DNA of 64,000 nt from Actinomycetes bacterium (GCA_023565505.1 JAIMBI010000012.1:1-64000); one strand, 5' to 3'. Positions 10,201 through 18,830 are shown, numbered from the stretch's first letter. Notes: generated by a model from the sequence alone, not told the origin. Numbers and translations: made by a program.

Positions 10201-10209
10201 TGTTAGAAT
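10201..10209 (+). promoter_or_regulatory. Extended -10 promoter before the M16 peptidase
   Basis: TGTTAGAAT fits TGn-TAtAAT (5/6 for the hexamer). No good -35 lies at the right distance. It is the only AT-rich promoter-like element between the decayed ATPase and the peptidase gene. Confidence 0.35.
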
Positions 10210-10270
10210 ACCGTCACTGAGGAAGGGAGGGGGATTTCACGTACCAGGCAGGGTGCCGGTCAAGGTGGGC

Positions 10271-11548
10271 ATGACGGAGACGGACAAGCTGGCCGTGCTC
10301 GCCAACGGCGCGGTCGTCGCGTTCGACGAGACGCCCAACGCGGGTTCCACCGCGATGGGTTTCTTTATGCGGGTCGGTTCCCGCAACGAGGCCCGCCACG
10401 AGTGGGGAGCCGCACACCTCTTGGAGCATCTGGCGTTCAAGGGGGCCGGCCCCTGGTCGGCGGCCGCCGTCGCCGATCGGATGGACCGGCTGGGCGGCGA
10501 CATCAATGCGTTCACGACCCGCGACCTGACGTGTTACTACGCCCACGTGTTGGACGAGGACGCCCTGGACGCCTTCGACCTCCTCTGGCAGCTGGTCACC
10601 GCGCCGCGGCTGGCCGAGGAGGACTTCGAACGGGAGCGGGGCGTCGTCCGGGAGGAGATGCGCGACGCCCTCAACGACGCGGAGGACCGCGCGGAGCAGG
10701 CGTACATGCAGGCGCTGTGGGGACGCCATCCGGTGAGCCACGACGTGCTCGGCTCGCCGGCCTCTCTGGACGAGATGACGTGGGCCACGATCCGACGGTT
10801 CTGGCGGACGCATTACCATCCGGCCAACCTGGTGGTCGTCTGGGTCGGGCGGCCGTCGCCGGCCACGCGGGAGCGCGTGCTGGAGCGCGTCGCGAGTTGG
10901 CCGGCGGCGTCGGGCGTGCGGGTCCTGCGGCCGCCCCGGCCGGTCGGCGGGTTCCGCCGGGTCCCGGTCTCCGGGGACCAGGTGTTCGTGATGCTGGGAT
11001 GGCCCGCCCCTCCCCGGGGACAGCGGGCGGAACACGCCACGCGTCTGTTGACCCTGGCGCTTGGCGGACAGAACTCGTCGCGGCTCTGGCAGCGGCTCCG
11101 GGAGCAGTCGGGGCTGGCTTACTACGTCGGGGCCAGTTATCAGCCCCAGCGGGACTACGCGGACTTGGCCCTGTCCTGCGGGGTGGCACCGGAGACCATC
11201 GAGCGGGCGGTCGCCGAGATGGGCCAGGAGTGGGGCGCCCTGGTGCGGAAGGGCCTGTCCCGAGCCGAAGTGGAACGGGCTCAGCAGCAGTTGCGGCGCA
11301 ACCTGGTGTTCGGGCTCGAGACTCCCGAGGGCCGGATGCACCACGTGGCCCGCTGGGTGATGGACGGCTACGCCCCGCCGGACCTCGCCGAGCTGCTGGC
11401 CGAGATGGAGGCGGTGGGGATGGACGACGTGCACCGGGTCCTGGCGGAGCTCGCGGCCAGTCCGCACTTCGCCTTCGGTGCGTCGGGCCCCGAGGACGCG
11501 CTGTCGCGGCGGCTGCAGGACATCTTTCTCAACGAGGCGGAGGGATGA
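10271..11548 (+). CDS. M16 family zinc peptidase (MlpA/YmxG-like)
   Basis: About 425 residues. The inverted zinc motif HxxEH is present as HLLEH near residue 49, with the third-ligand Glu in the EEMRDALNDAEDRAEQ helix about 75 residues later. The C-terminal M16 half has a typical RRNLVFGLETPEGR segment. The length matches the single-chain processing-peptidase-like enzymes found beside ymxH in Bacillus. The start is uncertain: ATG 10271 is the best family match, and GTG 10254 is in frame. The stop overlaps the next ATG (ATGA). Confidence 0.93.
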   Translation: MTETDKLAVLANGAVVAFDETPNAGSTAMGFFMRVGSRNEARHEWGAAHLLEHLAFKGAGPWSAAAVADRMDRLGGDINAFTTRDLTCYYAHVLDEDALDAFDLLWQLVTAPRLAEEDFERERGVVREEMRDALNDAEDRAEQAYMQALWGRHPVSHDVLGSPASLDEMTWATIRRFWRTHYHPANLVVVWVGRPSPATRERVLERVASWPAASGVRVLRPPRPVGGFRRVPVSGDQVFVMLGWPAPPRGQRAEHATRLLTLALGGQNSSRLWQRLREQSGLAYYVGASYQPQRDYADLALSCGVAPETIERAVAEMGQEWGALVRKGLSRAEVERAQQQLRRNLVFGLETPEGRMHHVARWVMDGYAPPDLAELLAEMEAVGMDDVHRVLAELAASPHFAFGASGPEDALSRRLQDIFLNEAEG

Positions 11549-11925
11549 CGTCGACCATGGCCACGGCCGGAGAGGACCGACTGGGCACCATCTTCCACTG
11601 GCAGGCGCGGTTCCAGGAGGATCTGGTGCGACGCCGTCACCTCGACTTCGATCAGTCGACCTGGATCCAGAAGCAGGCGCTGGCGCTCATGGTCGAGCTG
11701 GGCGAGGTTCTGGAAGCGGCCCAGTTCAAGTGGTGGAAGGATCCTGCCCCGGTAGACCGGTCCGCGCTGGTGGAAGAGTTGGTCGACGTGCTCCACTTCT
11801 TCGTCGCGCTCTGCCTCGCGTGCGGCGTCTCCGCGGACGAGCTCTACGAGGGCTACCTGGCGAAGAATCGGGAGAACTTCCGGCGCCAGGAGGGCCTGAC
11901 GGACCGGCCGGGATACCGGTCATAG
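11545..11925 (+). CDS. dUTPase_2/MazG-like all-alpha NTP pyrophosphohydrolase
   Basis: 126 residues. Segments LALMVELGEVLEAAQFKWWK and ELVDVLHFFVAL carry the ExxE and ExxD metal-binding patterns of the dimeric dUTPase/MazG superfamily, which hydrolyses (d)NTPs to monophosphates. It probably removes dUTP or a non-canonical nucleotide from the pool. It overlaps the M16 peptidase stop by 4 bp, so the two are likely translationally coupled. The exact substrate cannot be read from sequence. Confidence 0.82.
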   Translation: MTSTMATAGEDRLGTIFHWQARFQEDLVRRRHLDFDQSTWIQKQALALMVELGEVLEAAQFKWWKDPAPVDRSALVEELVDVLHFFVALCLACGVSADELYEGYLAKNRENFRRQEGLTDRPGYRS

Positions 11926-11965
11926 GGCGCGCGGCCGGGCATACCCTCCGGGGGGAGGGACGGCC

Positions 11966-12214
11966 GTGCGTTTTTCGGACTTGGGCGGCAAGGACATCAT
12001 CAATCTGGCCGACGGCGAACGGCTCGGCCGCCTTGGGGAGTGCGACCTGGAACTCGACGAGGCCACGGGCGCGATCCTCACGCTGGTCACCCCGGCGCGC
12101 GGCGGGCTCCGGCGGGCCCGGGGACCCGTAGCCATCCCCTGGGTGGCCGTGCGCCGCATCGGGCCCGAGGTGCTGATCGTCGAGCTCCCTACCGAATCCG
12201 GGCACCCCCGCTAG
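11966..12214 (+). CDS. ymxH: YlmC/YmxH family PRC-barrel sporulation protein
   Basis: 82 residues. The single PRC-barrel-like domain has the family opening (RFSDLGGKDIINLADGERLG) and the closing IPWVAVRRIGPEVLIVE strand pair. It starts with GTG, preceded by gggaggga. Bacillus ymxH sits in the same place between mlpA and spoVFA. Its biochemical role is unknown. Confidence 0.9.
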   Translation: MRFSDLGGKDIINLADGERLGRLGECDLELDEATGAILTLVTPARGGLRRARGPVAIPWVAVRRIGPEVLIVELPTESGHPR

Positions 12215-12314
12215 GCCGAATGCCCCGGCGCATGCCGGGCCGGCGGACGGCGGACACTACCCCCAGCACGGCGCCCGCGGGTTCCGGCCCGCGGGCGCTT
12301 CGGGAGGGGCTGGC

Positions 12315-12713
12315 ATGGCCACGGTGGCGGCATGGTTCGCGTCGGTGGCGGACGCCGAAGCCGCGGCGGCCCGGCTGCGCGGGGCCGGGATTCCCGCCGG
12401 CGACATCTCGCTGCTGACCCCCCAGAACCTCCGCGGTGTGACCGCATGGTCCCACGGCGCCCGGGCGGGCCAGACGCTGGGCACTTGGGCGGACCTCCTC
12501 GGCGGCGGCGCCGAGGGCCTGGGAGCCTGGGGCGGCCTGGTCGCCGGGGTCCTGGCGGACTTGGCGGCCGGGCCACGCCGGGCGCCCGTCGAGCCGACCC
12601 GCCGGGCGTTCGTGGCGGTGCGGGGGGACTCAGTCGACGAGCTGAGCGCCATCCTGGCGGCGGCCGGAGGTCAGGTGGTGCGCGCCGACCCGTGGGGAGG
12701 CCCGCGCGCATGA
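12315..12713 (+). CDS. Hypothetical protein with YflT/GsiB17M-like N-terminus
   Basis: 132 residues. Residues 1-35 (AAWFASVADAEAAAARLRGAGI then DISLL) resemble the short alpha/beta unit of heat-induced stress protein YflT, and a second such unit (VAVRGDSVDELSAILAAAGGQVVRAD) closes the protein. A Gly/Ala-rich segment lies between them and may be amphipathic or membrane-associated. It has an ATG start and a 4-bp overlap with the aminotransferase. No function can be assigned. Confidence 0.6.
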   Translation: MATVAAWFASVADAEAAAARLRGAGIPAGDISLLTPQNLRGVTAWSHGARAGQTLGTWADLLGGGAEGLGAWGGLVAGVLADLAAGPRRAPVEPTRRAFVAVRGDSVDELSAILAAAGGQVVRADPWGGPRA

Positions 12714-13858
12714 CTGTCCGGCTGGCCGCGCGCCTTGCCCGCCTGGCGCCCTATGTGTTCGGGGAGATCGGACGGCGTGTGGCGGAGCGGCGGGCTGCCG
12801 GGGCGGACGTGGTGGACCTGGCGATGAGCGATCCGGACGTCGCGCCAGCGCCGGCGGCCGTCGCCGCGCTCGCGGACGCCCTGGGCGAACCGGGCTTCCA
12901 TCGGTACCCGCCGCTGGCCGGGGACCCCGGTCTCCGGGCCGCCGTCGCCGCGTGGTACGCCCGCCGGTTCGGGGTCCGGATCGATCCGGAGCGCGAGGTG
13001 CTGATCACCCCCGGGTCCAAGGAGGTGTTGGCGCATCTCGCGTTGGCCTTCGTCGATCCCGGGGACGCCGTCCTGGTGCCGGACCCCGGCTACCCGGCCT
13101 ACCGGATGCCGGGGGACCTTTTCGGGGCGCGCACGGTGTTCGTGCCGCTGCGCCCGGAGAACGGCTTTCTGCCCGACCTGGAGGAGGTCCGCCGCATCGG
13201 GAGCGGGGCGCGCCTGTGGTACGTCAACTATCCCAACAATCCGACGGGTCGGGTGGCCCCGCCGGAGGCCCTGGCGGCGTGGCTCGCGTTCTGCCGCGCC
13301 GCGGGCGTCGTCCTGGTGTCGGACCTGGCCTACGCCGACATCGTGTACGAAGGGCGGGCGCACAGCGTGTTCGAGTGGCCCGAGGCGCGCGGGGTGGCCC
13401 TCGAGACCCTGACGCTGTCCAAAGGGGCGCGGCTTCAGGGACTGCGCGTCGCGGCCGTCGTCGGGGCACCCGAGTTGGTCGCCGCGGTTGCCCGCGTGGA
13501 AGGCAACATCAACGCCGGAGTGTTCCGGCCGCTGCAGCGGGCGGCTGCCACGGCCCTCGCGGCCCCCGACCCCGCTGTGGACGATGTCTGGCGGCCCCGG
13601 CGGGACCGCGTCTGCGAGGGCCTTCGGGCCGCCGGCTACGAGGTCGTGCGGCCCGACGCGGCCGTGTACTGCTGGGTGGCCGCGCCCGGCGGCGACGGCG
13701 ATCGCTTCTTCGAGCGGGCGTTGGCGGCCGGCGTGGCGGTGACGCCCGGCTCGGCTTTCGGCCCGGGCAGCCGCGCCTGGGTGCGTATCGCCTTCACCCA
13801 GCCCCTCGACCGCCTCGAACAGGCCTTGGCCCGCCTGGCCCCGCTGGCGCAACCCTGA
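12710..13858 (+). CDS. PLP-dependent class I/II aminotransferase (possibly diaminopimelate pathway)
   Basis: About 382 residues, fold type I. Visible motifs are the substrate-loop YPPLAGDPGLR, the NYPNNPTG loop, the SDLAYADI segment (PLP-ring Asp) and the Schiff-base Lys in TLSKGARLQG. The C-terminal GSAFGPGSRAWVRIAF is typical. It lies directly upstream of the dipicolinate/lysine operon and overlaps the preceding stop by 4 bp. A role as the diaminopimelate-pathway aminotransferase (DapL- or PatA-like) is therefore attractive but is inferred from position only. No dapB, dapF or lysA is in the window. Confidence 0.88.
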   Translation: MTVRLAARLARLAPYVFGEIGRRVAERRAAGADVVDLAMSDPDVAPAPAAVAALADALGEPGFHRYPPLAGDPGLRAAVAAWYARRFGVRIDPEREVLITPGSKEVLAHLALAFVDPGDAVLVPDPGYPAYRMPGDLFGARTVFVPLRPENGFLPDLEEVRRIGSGARLWYVNYPNNPTGRVAPPEALAAWLAFCRAAGVVLVSDLAYADIVYEGRAHSVFEWPEARGVALETLTLSKGARLQGLRVAAVVGAPELVAAVARVEGNINAGVFRPLQRAAATALAAPDPAVDDVWRPRRDRVCEGLRAAGYEVVRPDAAVYCWVAAPGGDGDRFFERALAAGVAVTPGSAFGPGSRAWVRIAFTQPLDRLEQALARLAPLAQP

Positions 13859-13867
13859 GCCGTCGCG

Positions 13868-13898
13868 TCACCCCCTGCCGGCCCCCGCGTATGTTGTA
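13868..13898 (+). promoter_or_regulatory. Possible sigma-K/E-like promoter of dpaAB
   Basis: TCACC (13868-13872), 17-nt gap, TATGTTGTA (13890-13898), compared with AC and CATA-N3-TA of sigma-K promoters. The match is partial, but the B. subtilis spoVF (dpaAB) operon is sigma-K dependent and this is the only non-GC stretch in the 69-bp gap. Confidence 0.3.
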
Positions 13899-13927
13899 TC
13901 GAGAGCGGGAGGAAACGGGAGGACGCG

Positions 13928-14803
13928 ATGGAAGACTTTGCCGGGATCAGCGTGCTGATCCTGCGTGGCGAAGGCCGGGACGAGCGCGTGGCCGCGGAGA
14001 TCGGCCGCCGGGGGGGACGGGTGGCCGTCCTGGACCCGCGCCGAGAGCCCCTCGCGCAGGCGGCGGGACGGCTGGACGCCGAGACGTGGCTCGTCGCCCC
14101 CGTGAGCGGGGTGGGGCCCGGCGGCGTGGTGCAGACGGAGACCGGGGCGGTGGTGGTCCCGGTGGACCTCGCGCGCCGCGCGTGCGGGGTGGCCGCCGGC
14201 GTCGTGGACCCGGCCTGGGCCCGGGCCGTCGGGGTACCCGCGGTCGCCTACCGGGACCACCCGGTTTTCGCGTGGGCCAACGCCGTGCCGACGGCCGAAG
14301 GCGCCCTGCACTGGGCTCTCGCGGCCCGGCCCGCCGTGCTCTTGGGCATGCGCGTGGCCGTATCCGGCTACGGCCGCGTAGGTCAGGTGCTGGCGGACCG
14401 GCTGCGCGCCGTGGGGGCCCGCGTGGTGGTCCTCAGCGAGGACCCTGCGGAGCGGGCCCGGGCGTCGGCCTTCGGCTTTGAAACCACCGCGGTGAGATCG
14501 GCACGAGGGCCGGTGGGACTGTGGTTCAACACCGTACCGGCCCCCGTCTACGACGTGGAGGCGGTGGCGGCCCTGGACCCCGGGGCGGTCCTTGACCTCG
14601 CTTCCCATCCCGGCGGGTTCACGTCCGGGGCCCTCAAGCTGCTGGGAACCCGGCTGGAGCGACGTCCCGGGCTACCGGCGGACATCGCCCCCGAGACCGC
14701 GGCCGCCGTCGTCGTGGACACCCTTTCCATCCTGCTCCGTTCCACGGGTGACCGAGGTGACCGGGCGCAGCGCGCCCGGCCGGCTTCCGGAGGAGGGGAG
14801 TAG
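13928..14803 (+). CDS. dpaA: Dipicolinate synthase subunit A
   Basis: 291 residues. With DpaB it oxidises dihydrodipicolinate to dipicolinate in the mother cell; the Ca-DPA made there is loaded into the spore core. There is an N-terminal DpaA-specific domain and a C-terminal Rossmann domain with VAVSGYGRVGQVLADRL (GxGxxG, about residues 143-160). The ATG is preceded by gggaggac. Two bases separate its stop from the dpaB start. It is strong evidence that the organism forms endospores. Confidence 0.95.
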   Translation: MEDFAGISVLILRGEGRDERVAAEIGRRGGRVAVLDPRREPLAQAAGRLDAETWLVAPVSGVGPGGVVQTETGAVVVPVDLARRACGVAAGVVDPAWARAVGVPAVAYRDHPVFAWANAVPTAEGALHWALAARPAVLLGMRVAVSGYGRVGQVLADRLRAVGARVVVLSEDPAERARASAFGFETTAVRSARGPVGLWFNTVPAPVYDVEAVAALDPGAVLDLASHPGGFTSGALKLLGTRLERRPGLPADIAPETAAAVVVDTLSILLRSTGDRGDRAQRARPASGGGE

Positions 14804-14804
14804 C

Positions 14805-15404
14805 GTGTCGCTCAAGGGGATCCGCGTGGGCCTCGCGATGAGCGCGTCCCATTGCAACATGAGCCGGGCCGTCAGTACAATGAAGGAGATTATGGCGGCG
14901 GGCGCCGACATCACCCCCATACTGTCGGGGGCGCTGCTCCGGGACCGTACACGGTTCGGGACCCCGGACGACTGGTGGGGCGCGGTCAGCGACGTCACCG
15001 GCAAGGAGCCGCTTACGGAGATACCGGACGTCGAACCGAGCGGGCCGGAGCACTGGTTCGACGTGCTGCTCGTGATGCCGTGTACGGGCAACACGATGGC
15101 CAAGATTGCCAACGCGATCAACGACTCGGCGACGACGATGGCGGTCAAGGCCCAGCTGCGCAACGGACGGCCGGTGGTCCTGGCGATTACGACCAACGAC
15201 GCCCTGGGCATGAACGCCATGAACCTGGGGCGGCTCCTGGCGTGCCGCAACATCTATTTTGTCCCATTCGGGCAGGACAACCCGACGGCCAAGCCGCGGT
15301 CGGTGGACGCGCATCTGGAGTTGGTGGTGCCGACGCTGGAGAAGGCGCTGGTCGGCGAGCAGATCCAGCCGATACTGATGGAGTGGGGGCGGAGCGGATC
15401 ATGA
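14805..15404 (+). CDS. dpaB: Dipicolinate synthase subunit B (flavoprotein)
   Basis: 199 residues, flavoprotein of the UbiX/Dfp fold. Characteristic stretches are GLAMSASHCNMS at the N-terminus, LLVMPCTGNTMAKIANAIND (about residues 87-107) and PVVLAITTNDALGMNA. The GTG start at 14805 has a strong aggaggggag. The stop overlaps the asd ATG by 4 bp. It is the partner of DpaA immediately upstream. Confidence 0.95.
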   Translation: MSLKGIRVGLAMSASHCNMSRAVSTMKEIMAAGADITPILSGALLRDRTRFGTPDDWWGAVSDVTGKEPLTEIPDVEPSGPEHWFDVLLVMPCTGNTMAKIANAINDSATTMAVKAQLRNGRPVVLAITTNDALGMNAMNLGRLLACRNIYFVPFGQDNPTAKPRSVDAHLELVVPTLEKALVGEQIQPILMEWGRSGS

Positions 15405-16423
15405 CGGCGAGCGGACAACACGGGCACAGCGGATACGTCGTCGCCATCGTCGGCGCGACGGGACTCATCGGACAGACGCTTCTCACCGTGCTCGCCGAAC
15501 GCAACACCCCGATCCGGGAGCTGAGGGCCCTGGCCACGGATGGCCAGGGCCGTCGGGTCCGGTTCCGGGGCGACGAGATTCCGGTGCAGGCGGTCGGGGC
15601 CGACACGCTCGCCGGAGCGGACGTCGTGTTCATGGCTGCCACGAAGGAGGCCTCCGAGCGCTGGGGACCGTGGGCGGCGGAGCGGGGCAGCTTGGTGATC
15701 GACAAGTCGAGCCGGTTCCGGATGGACCCGGACGTTCCACTGGTCGTGCCGGAGGTCAACGCCCACGCCATCGGATCGAAGCGGCTTATCGCGAGTCCGA
15801 ACTGTTCCACCATCCAGTTGGTCATGGCCCTCAAGCCCATCGCCGACCACCGGGAGATCCGCCGGGTGCTGGTCAGCACCTACCAGGCCGTCTCGGGCAC
15901 CGGGCGGGACGCCGTGGAGGAACTCGACCGGGAAACCCGGGCCGACGTCGCCGGCGAGCCGGCCCCGACGCCGGCCATCTATCCTTATCCCATCGCGTTC
16001 AACGTCATCCCCCAGTGCGATGCCTTCGGCGACCTCGACTTCGACGGCGAGGAATGGAAACTCGTGCGCGAGTCGCAGAAGATCCTGGAGCGGCCGCTTC
16101 AGCTCTCGGCCACGTGTGTGCGGGTACCGGTCCGCGTGGGGCACAGCGAATCCGTGTACCTGGAGTTGGATCGCCCGGCGGACCCGGAGGAGGTTCGCGC
16201 GTGGCTGGCGGCCATGCCCGGCGTGGAGGTCGTCGACGACCCGTCGCGCCGCCGGTACCCGACGCCGCTCATGGCGGCGGGGCGGGACACCGTGCTGGTG
16301 GGACGCATCCGGCGCGATCCGCACCGTCCGGAGGGCCTCCACCTGTTCGTCGTCTCCGACAATCTGCGCAAGGGCGCGGCGACCAACGCGGTGCAGATCA
16401 TGGAGGCGGTGATGGGCCGCTAG
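15401..16423 (+). CDS. asd: Aspartate-semialdehyde dehydrogenase
   Basis: 340 residues. Makes L-aspartate semialdehyde from aspartyl phosphate with NADPH. The NADP loop is IVGATGLIGQ (residues 15-24), the active-site Cys is in SPNCSTIQ (about residue 135), and the QCDAFGDL and substrate-binding Arg/His segment (VRVPVRVGHSE) follow. The ATG overlaps the dpaB stop, giving the dpaA-dpaB-asd-dapG-dapA arrangement of Bacillus, which ties dipicolinate and lysine/DAP supply together. Confidence 0.96.
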   Translation: MTASGQHGHSGYVVAIVGATGLIGQTLLTVLAERNTPIRELRALATDGQGRRVRFRGDEIPVQAVGADTLAGADVVFMAATKEASERWGPWAAERGSLVIDKSSRFRMDPDVPLVVPEVNAHAIGSKRLIASPNCSTIQLVMALKPIADHREIRRVLVSTYQAVSGTGRDAVEELDRETRADVAGEPAPTPAIYPYPIAFNVIPQCDAFGDLDFDGEEWKLVRESQKILERPLQLSATCVRVPVRVGHSESVYLELDRPADPEEVRAWLAAMPGVEVVDDPSRRRYPTPLMAAGRDTVLVGRIRRDPHRPEGLHLFVVSDNLRKGAATNAVQIMEAVMGR

Positions 16424-16433
16424 GGCCGACGCC

Positions 16434-17666
16434 ATGCGCATCATCGTACAGAAGTTCGGGGGGACGTCCGTCGCCGACAGCGCCCAACGCGAACGCGCGG
16501 TGGACTGGATCGTCAAGGCGCGCGAGGACGGCTACCACCCCGTGGTGGTCGTGTCCGCCATGGGACGGCGGGGCGACCCCTACGCCACCGATACGCTATT
16601 GTCCCTGGTCGAGCCGCATACGTTGAGCGCCCGGGACCTGGACCTCCTGATGAGCTGCGGGGAGATCATCGCCGCCGCCGTGCTGGCCTCGCGGCTGGTC
16701 CGGCGCGGCGTCGACGCCCAGGTCCTCACCGGGGGTCAGGCCGGGATCACGACGGACGAGACGTTCGGCGAGGCGCGCATCGTGGAAGTCGATCCGGAGC
16801 CGGTGCGCGCGGTCCTGGCGGCGGGCCGGGTGCCGGTCGTCGCCGGCTTCCAGGGGGTGACCGGTGCCGGCGAGGTGACCACGCTCGGCCGGGGCGGCTC
16901 GGACACCACCGCGACGGCGCTCGGGGCCGCGCTGAAGGCGGAAGTGGTCGACATCTTCACCGACGTCGACGGCATCAAGACGGCGGATCCGCGGATCGTC
17001 CCCGAAGCGCGCACCTTGGCGACCGTCGACTACGAGGAAGTGTTCCAGATGGCGCACCTGGGCGCGCGGGTGATCCACCCTCGGGCGGTGGAGATCGCCC
17101 GGGAGTTCCGGGTGCCGGTGCGGGTCCGCAGCACCTTCTCGGCCTCCGAGGGTACGCTCGTCGCGCCGCGCCCGCCGGCCTTGGACCCTTGGGCCCACCG
17201 CGAGCCGGAGCGGTCGGTGACCGGGGTGACCTACCTCGAAGGGCTGGTGCAGGTCGTGGTCACGGCTCCCGAAGACGGGGCGGCCGACTGGTCGTTGGCC
17301 ATGTTCGACGCCTTGGCGCGCCGGGGCGTGTCCGTCGACCTCATCAACTTGTTCCCGGATCGGGCGTACTTCACGGTGCCGACGGCCCGGCGGGGCGATG
17401 CGGAAGCCGCCCTGGGCGCGCTGGGTCTCCGGTACGAGATGCGGGCCGACCGCGCCAAGGTCTCCATCGTCGGGTCGGCCATCCACGGACTGCCGGGGGT
17501 CATGGCCCAGGTCGTGGGCGCCCTGCGCGCCGCCGGGGTCGACGTTCTGCAGACGGCGGACAGCCATTCCACCATCTCGTGTCTGGTGGACCGGGCGCAG
17601 ATGGAGAAGGCCCTGCGGGCGTTGCACGCCCGCTTCCACCTGGGTGAGGAGGTGAAGCCGTCATGA
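16434..17666 (+). CDS. dapG: Aspartate kinase (DapG-like)
   Basis: 410 residues. First enzyme of the aspartate pathway. The kinase motif KFGGTSVAD is at residues 7-15, followed by TLGRGGSDTTATAL and DVDGIKTADPR. Two C-terminal ACT domains (from about residue 265) imply allosteric control, most likely by diaminopimelate or lysine as in Bacillus DapG. The ATG follows the asd stop by 10 nt and the stop overlaps dapA by 4 bp. Confidence 0.95.
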   Translation: MRIIVQKFGGTSVADSAQRERAVDWIVKAREDGYHPVVVVSAMGRRGDPYATDTLLSLVEPHTLSARDLDLLMSCGEIIAAAVLASRLVRRGVDAQVLTGGQAGITTDETFGEARIVEVDPEPVRAVLAAGRVPVVAGFQGVTGAGEVTTLGRGGSDTTATALGAALKAEVVDIFTDVDGIKTADPRIVPEARTLATVDYEEVFQMAHLGARVIHPRAVEIAREFRVPVRVRSTFSASEGTLVAPRPPALDPWAHREPERSVTGVTYLEGLVQVVVTAPEDGAADWSLAMFDALARRGVSVDLINLFPDRAYFTVPTARRGDAEAALGALGLRYEMRADRAKVSIVGSAIHGLPGVMAQVVGALRAAGVDVLQTADSHSTISCLVDRAQMEKALRALHARFHLGEEVKPS

Positions 17667-18556
17667 GGTGGCCGGCGGTCTTTACCGCCATGGTGACGCC
17701 GTTCGACGCCGAGGGGCGGTTGGCGACGGAGGAGGCGTCCCGGTTGGCGGCTTGGCTGGTCGCCCACGGCACGGGCGGCCTGGTGGTGGCCGGTTCGACG
17801 GGCGAGGGGGCGACCCTGTCCGACGCGGAGCGGGAACGCCTGTTCCGCGCGGTGCGGGAGGCGGTGCCAGCGGACGTGCCGATCCTGGTCGGCACCGGCA
17901 CCAACGATACAGCCGTGAGCATCGCCCGGTCGAAGGCGGCGGAGCAATGGGGAGCGGACGGGGTGCTGGCGGTGGCCCCCTACTACAACAAGCCGCCCCA
18001 GGCTGGGTTGGAGGCGCACTTCGTGGCCATCGCGCAGGCGATTGGCATCCCGGTGATGCTCTACAACGTGCCGAGCCGGACCTCGGTCGCCGTCGAGCCG
18101 CGGACGGTGGCGCGGATCATGGAACGGGCCCCCAACGTGTTCGCGGTGAAGGAGTCGGGCGGCAACGTCGACGGCTTCTCGCAGCTGGTGGAACAGATTC
18201 CGGGCGACCGGCTGGTGTATTCCGGCGACGACATCCTGACGCTGCCGGCATTGGCCGTGGGGGCGGTGGGCGTGGTCAGCGTGGCCTCGCACGTCGTGGG
18301 AGACGAGCTGGCGGCCATGATCGCGGCGTTCGGGCGGGGGGACGTCCAGACGGCGGCCGCCCTGCACCGGCGTCTGGCCCCGGTCTTCCGCGCCCTCTTC
18401 GTCCAGTCGAACCCGATTCCCTTGAAGTGGGCGTTGAACCGCCTGGGCGCGTCGGTGGGGGATCCGCGGCTGCCCCTGGTGCCCGCCGACGATACGGCCA
18501 TGCGGCCCTTGGCGGCAGCTCTGGAAGCCGCCGGGGTCCGGCCCATCCGATACTGA
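17663..18556 (+). CDS. dapA: 4-Hydroxy-tetrahydrodipicolinate synthase
   Basis: 297 residues, TIM barrel. Condenses pyruvate with aspartate semialdehyde; its product feeds both diaminopimelate and dipicolinate. Motifs are GSTGEGATLS (residues 44-53), YYNKPPQ, YNVPSRT (Tyr of the catalytic triad) and the Schiff-base Lys in FAVKESGGN (about residue 162). It is the last gene of the dpaA-dapA operon and is followed by an inverted repeat. Confidence 0.96.
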   Translation: MRWPAVFTAMVTPFDAEGRLATEEASRLAAWLVAHGTGGLVVAGSTGEGATLSDAERERLFRAVREAVPADVPILVGTGTNDTAVSIARSKAAEQWGADGVLAVAPYYNKPPQAGLEAHFVAIAQAIGIPVMLYNVPSRTSVAVEPRTVARIMERAPNVFAVKESGGNVDGFSQLVEQIPGDRLVYSGDDILTLPALAVGAVGVVSVASHVVGDELAAMIAAFGRGDVQTAAALHRRLAPVFRALFVQSNPIPLKWALNRLGASVGDPRLPLVPADDTAMRPLAAALEAAGVRPIRY

Positions 18557-18588
18557 TCCGGGATCGACCGAGTCGGACGGGCGCCCGG

Positions 18589-18636
18589 GGACGGCTCCTT
18601 CGCGCGGCGGCCGGGCCGTCGGCGGGGGAGCCGTCC
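18589..18636 (+). repeat. 10-bp perfect inverted repeat after dapA
   Basis: GGACGGCTCC (18589-18598) and GGAGCCGTCC (18627-18636) with a GC-rich 28-nt interior that can also pair. No U run follows, so it is a Rho-type or processing hairpin rather than a classic terminator. Confidence 0.55.
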
Positions 18637-18678
18637 GCATAAGCGGCGGGTCCCGGCCGGGTTGTCAGAGCCCCGGCG

Positions 18679-18707
18679 TTTACCGGGAGGGCGGAGACCG
18701 GTATAAT
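18679..18707 (+). promoter_or_regulatory. Sigma-70-type promoter of the rnj leader
   Basis: TTTACC (18679-18684, 4/6), 17-nt spacer, perfect TATAAT (18702-18707). The start point would be near 18714, about 175 nt before the rnj start codon. Confidence 0.8.
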
Positions 18708-18769
18708 ACCTTGTAAGGGATTCTTGTGCGGCAATGTCGACGGCGGACGTCCCCGCGCGACCGACGCGA

Positions 18770-18830
18770 TGGGGGCGGACGCTCAGTGGGAGGAACCCCC
18801 AGCACGACCAAGTCCGCTGGGGGTTTTGTT
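18770..18830 (+). promoter_or_regulatory. Terminator and candidate antiterminator in rnj leader
   Basis: Perfect 10-bp stem AACCCCCAGC/GCTGGGGGTT (18794-18803 and 18816-18825) followed by a T-rich tail (ttgttgtgtt). Upstream TGGGGG (18770-18775) is complementary to CCCCCA (18796-18801) of the left arm, so a competing hairpin can form. With a strong promoter 90 nt upstream, this is either an attenuator for rnj or the end of a small RNA of about 115 nt. Confidence 0.7.

Noticed and set aside
18714..18830. SRP RNA, 6S RNA or a known riboswitch in the rnj leader
   Set aside because: I could not find the conserved SRP GGAAG-type loop, the 6S bubble or any riboswitch core; I kept it as an unnamed attenuator or small RNA.
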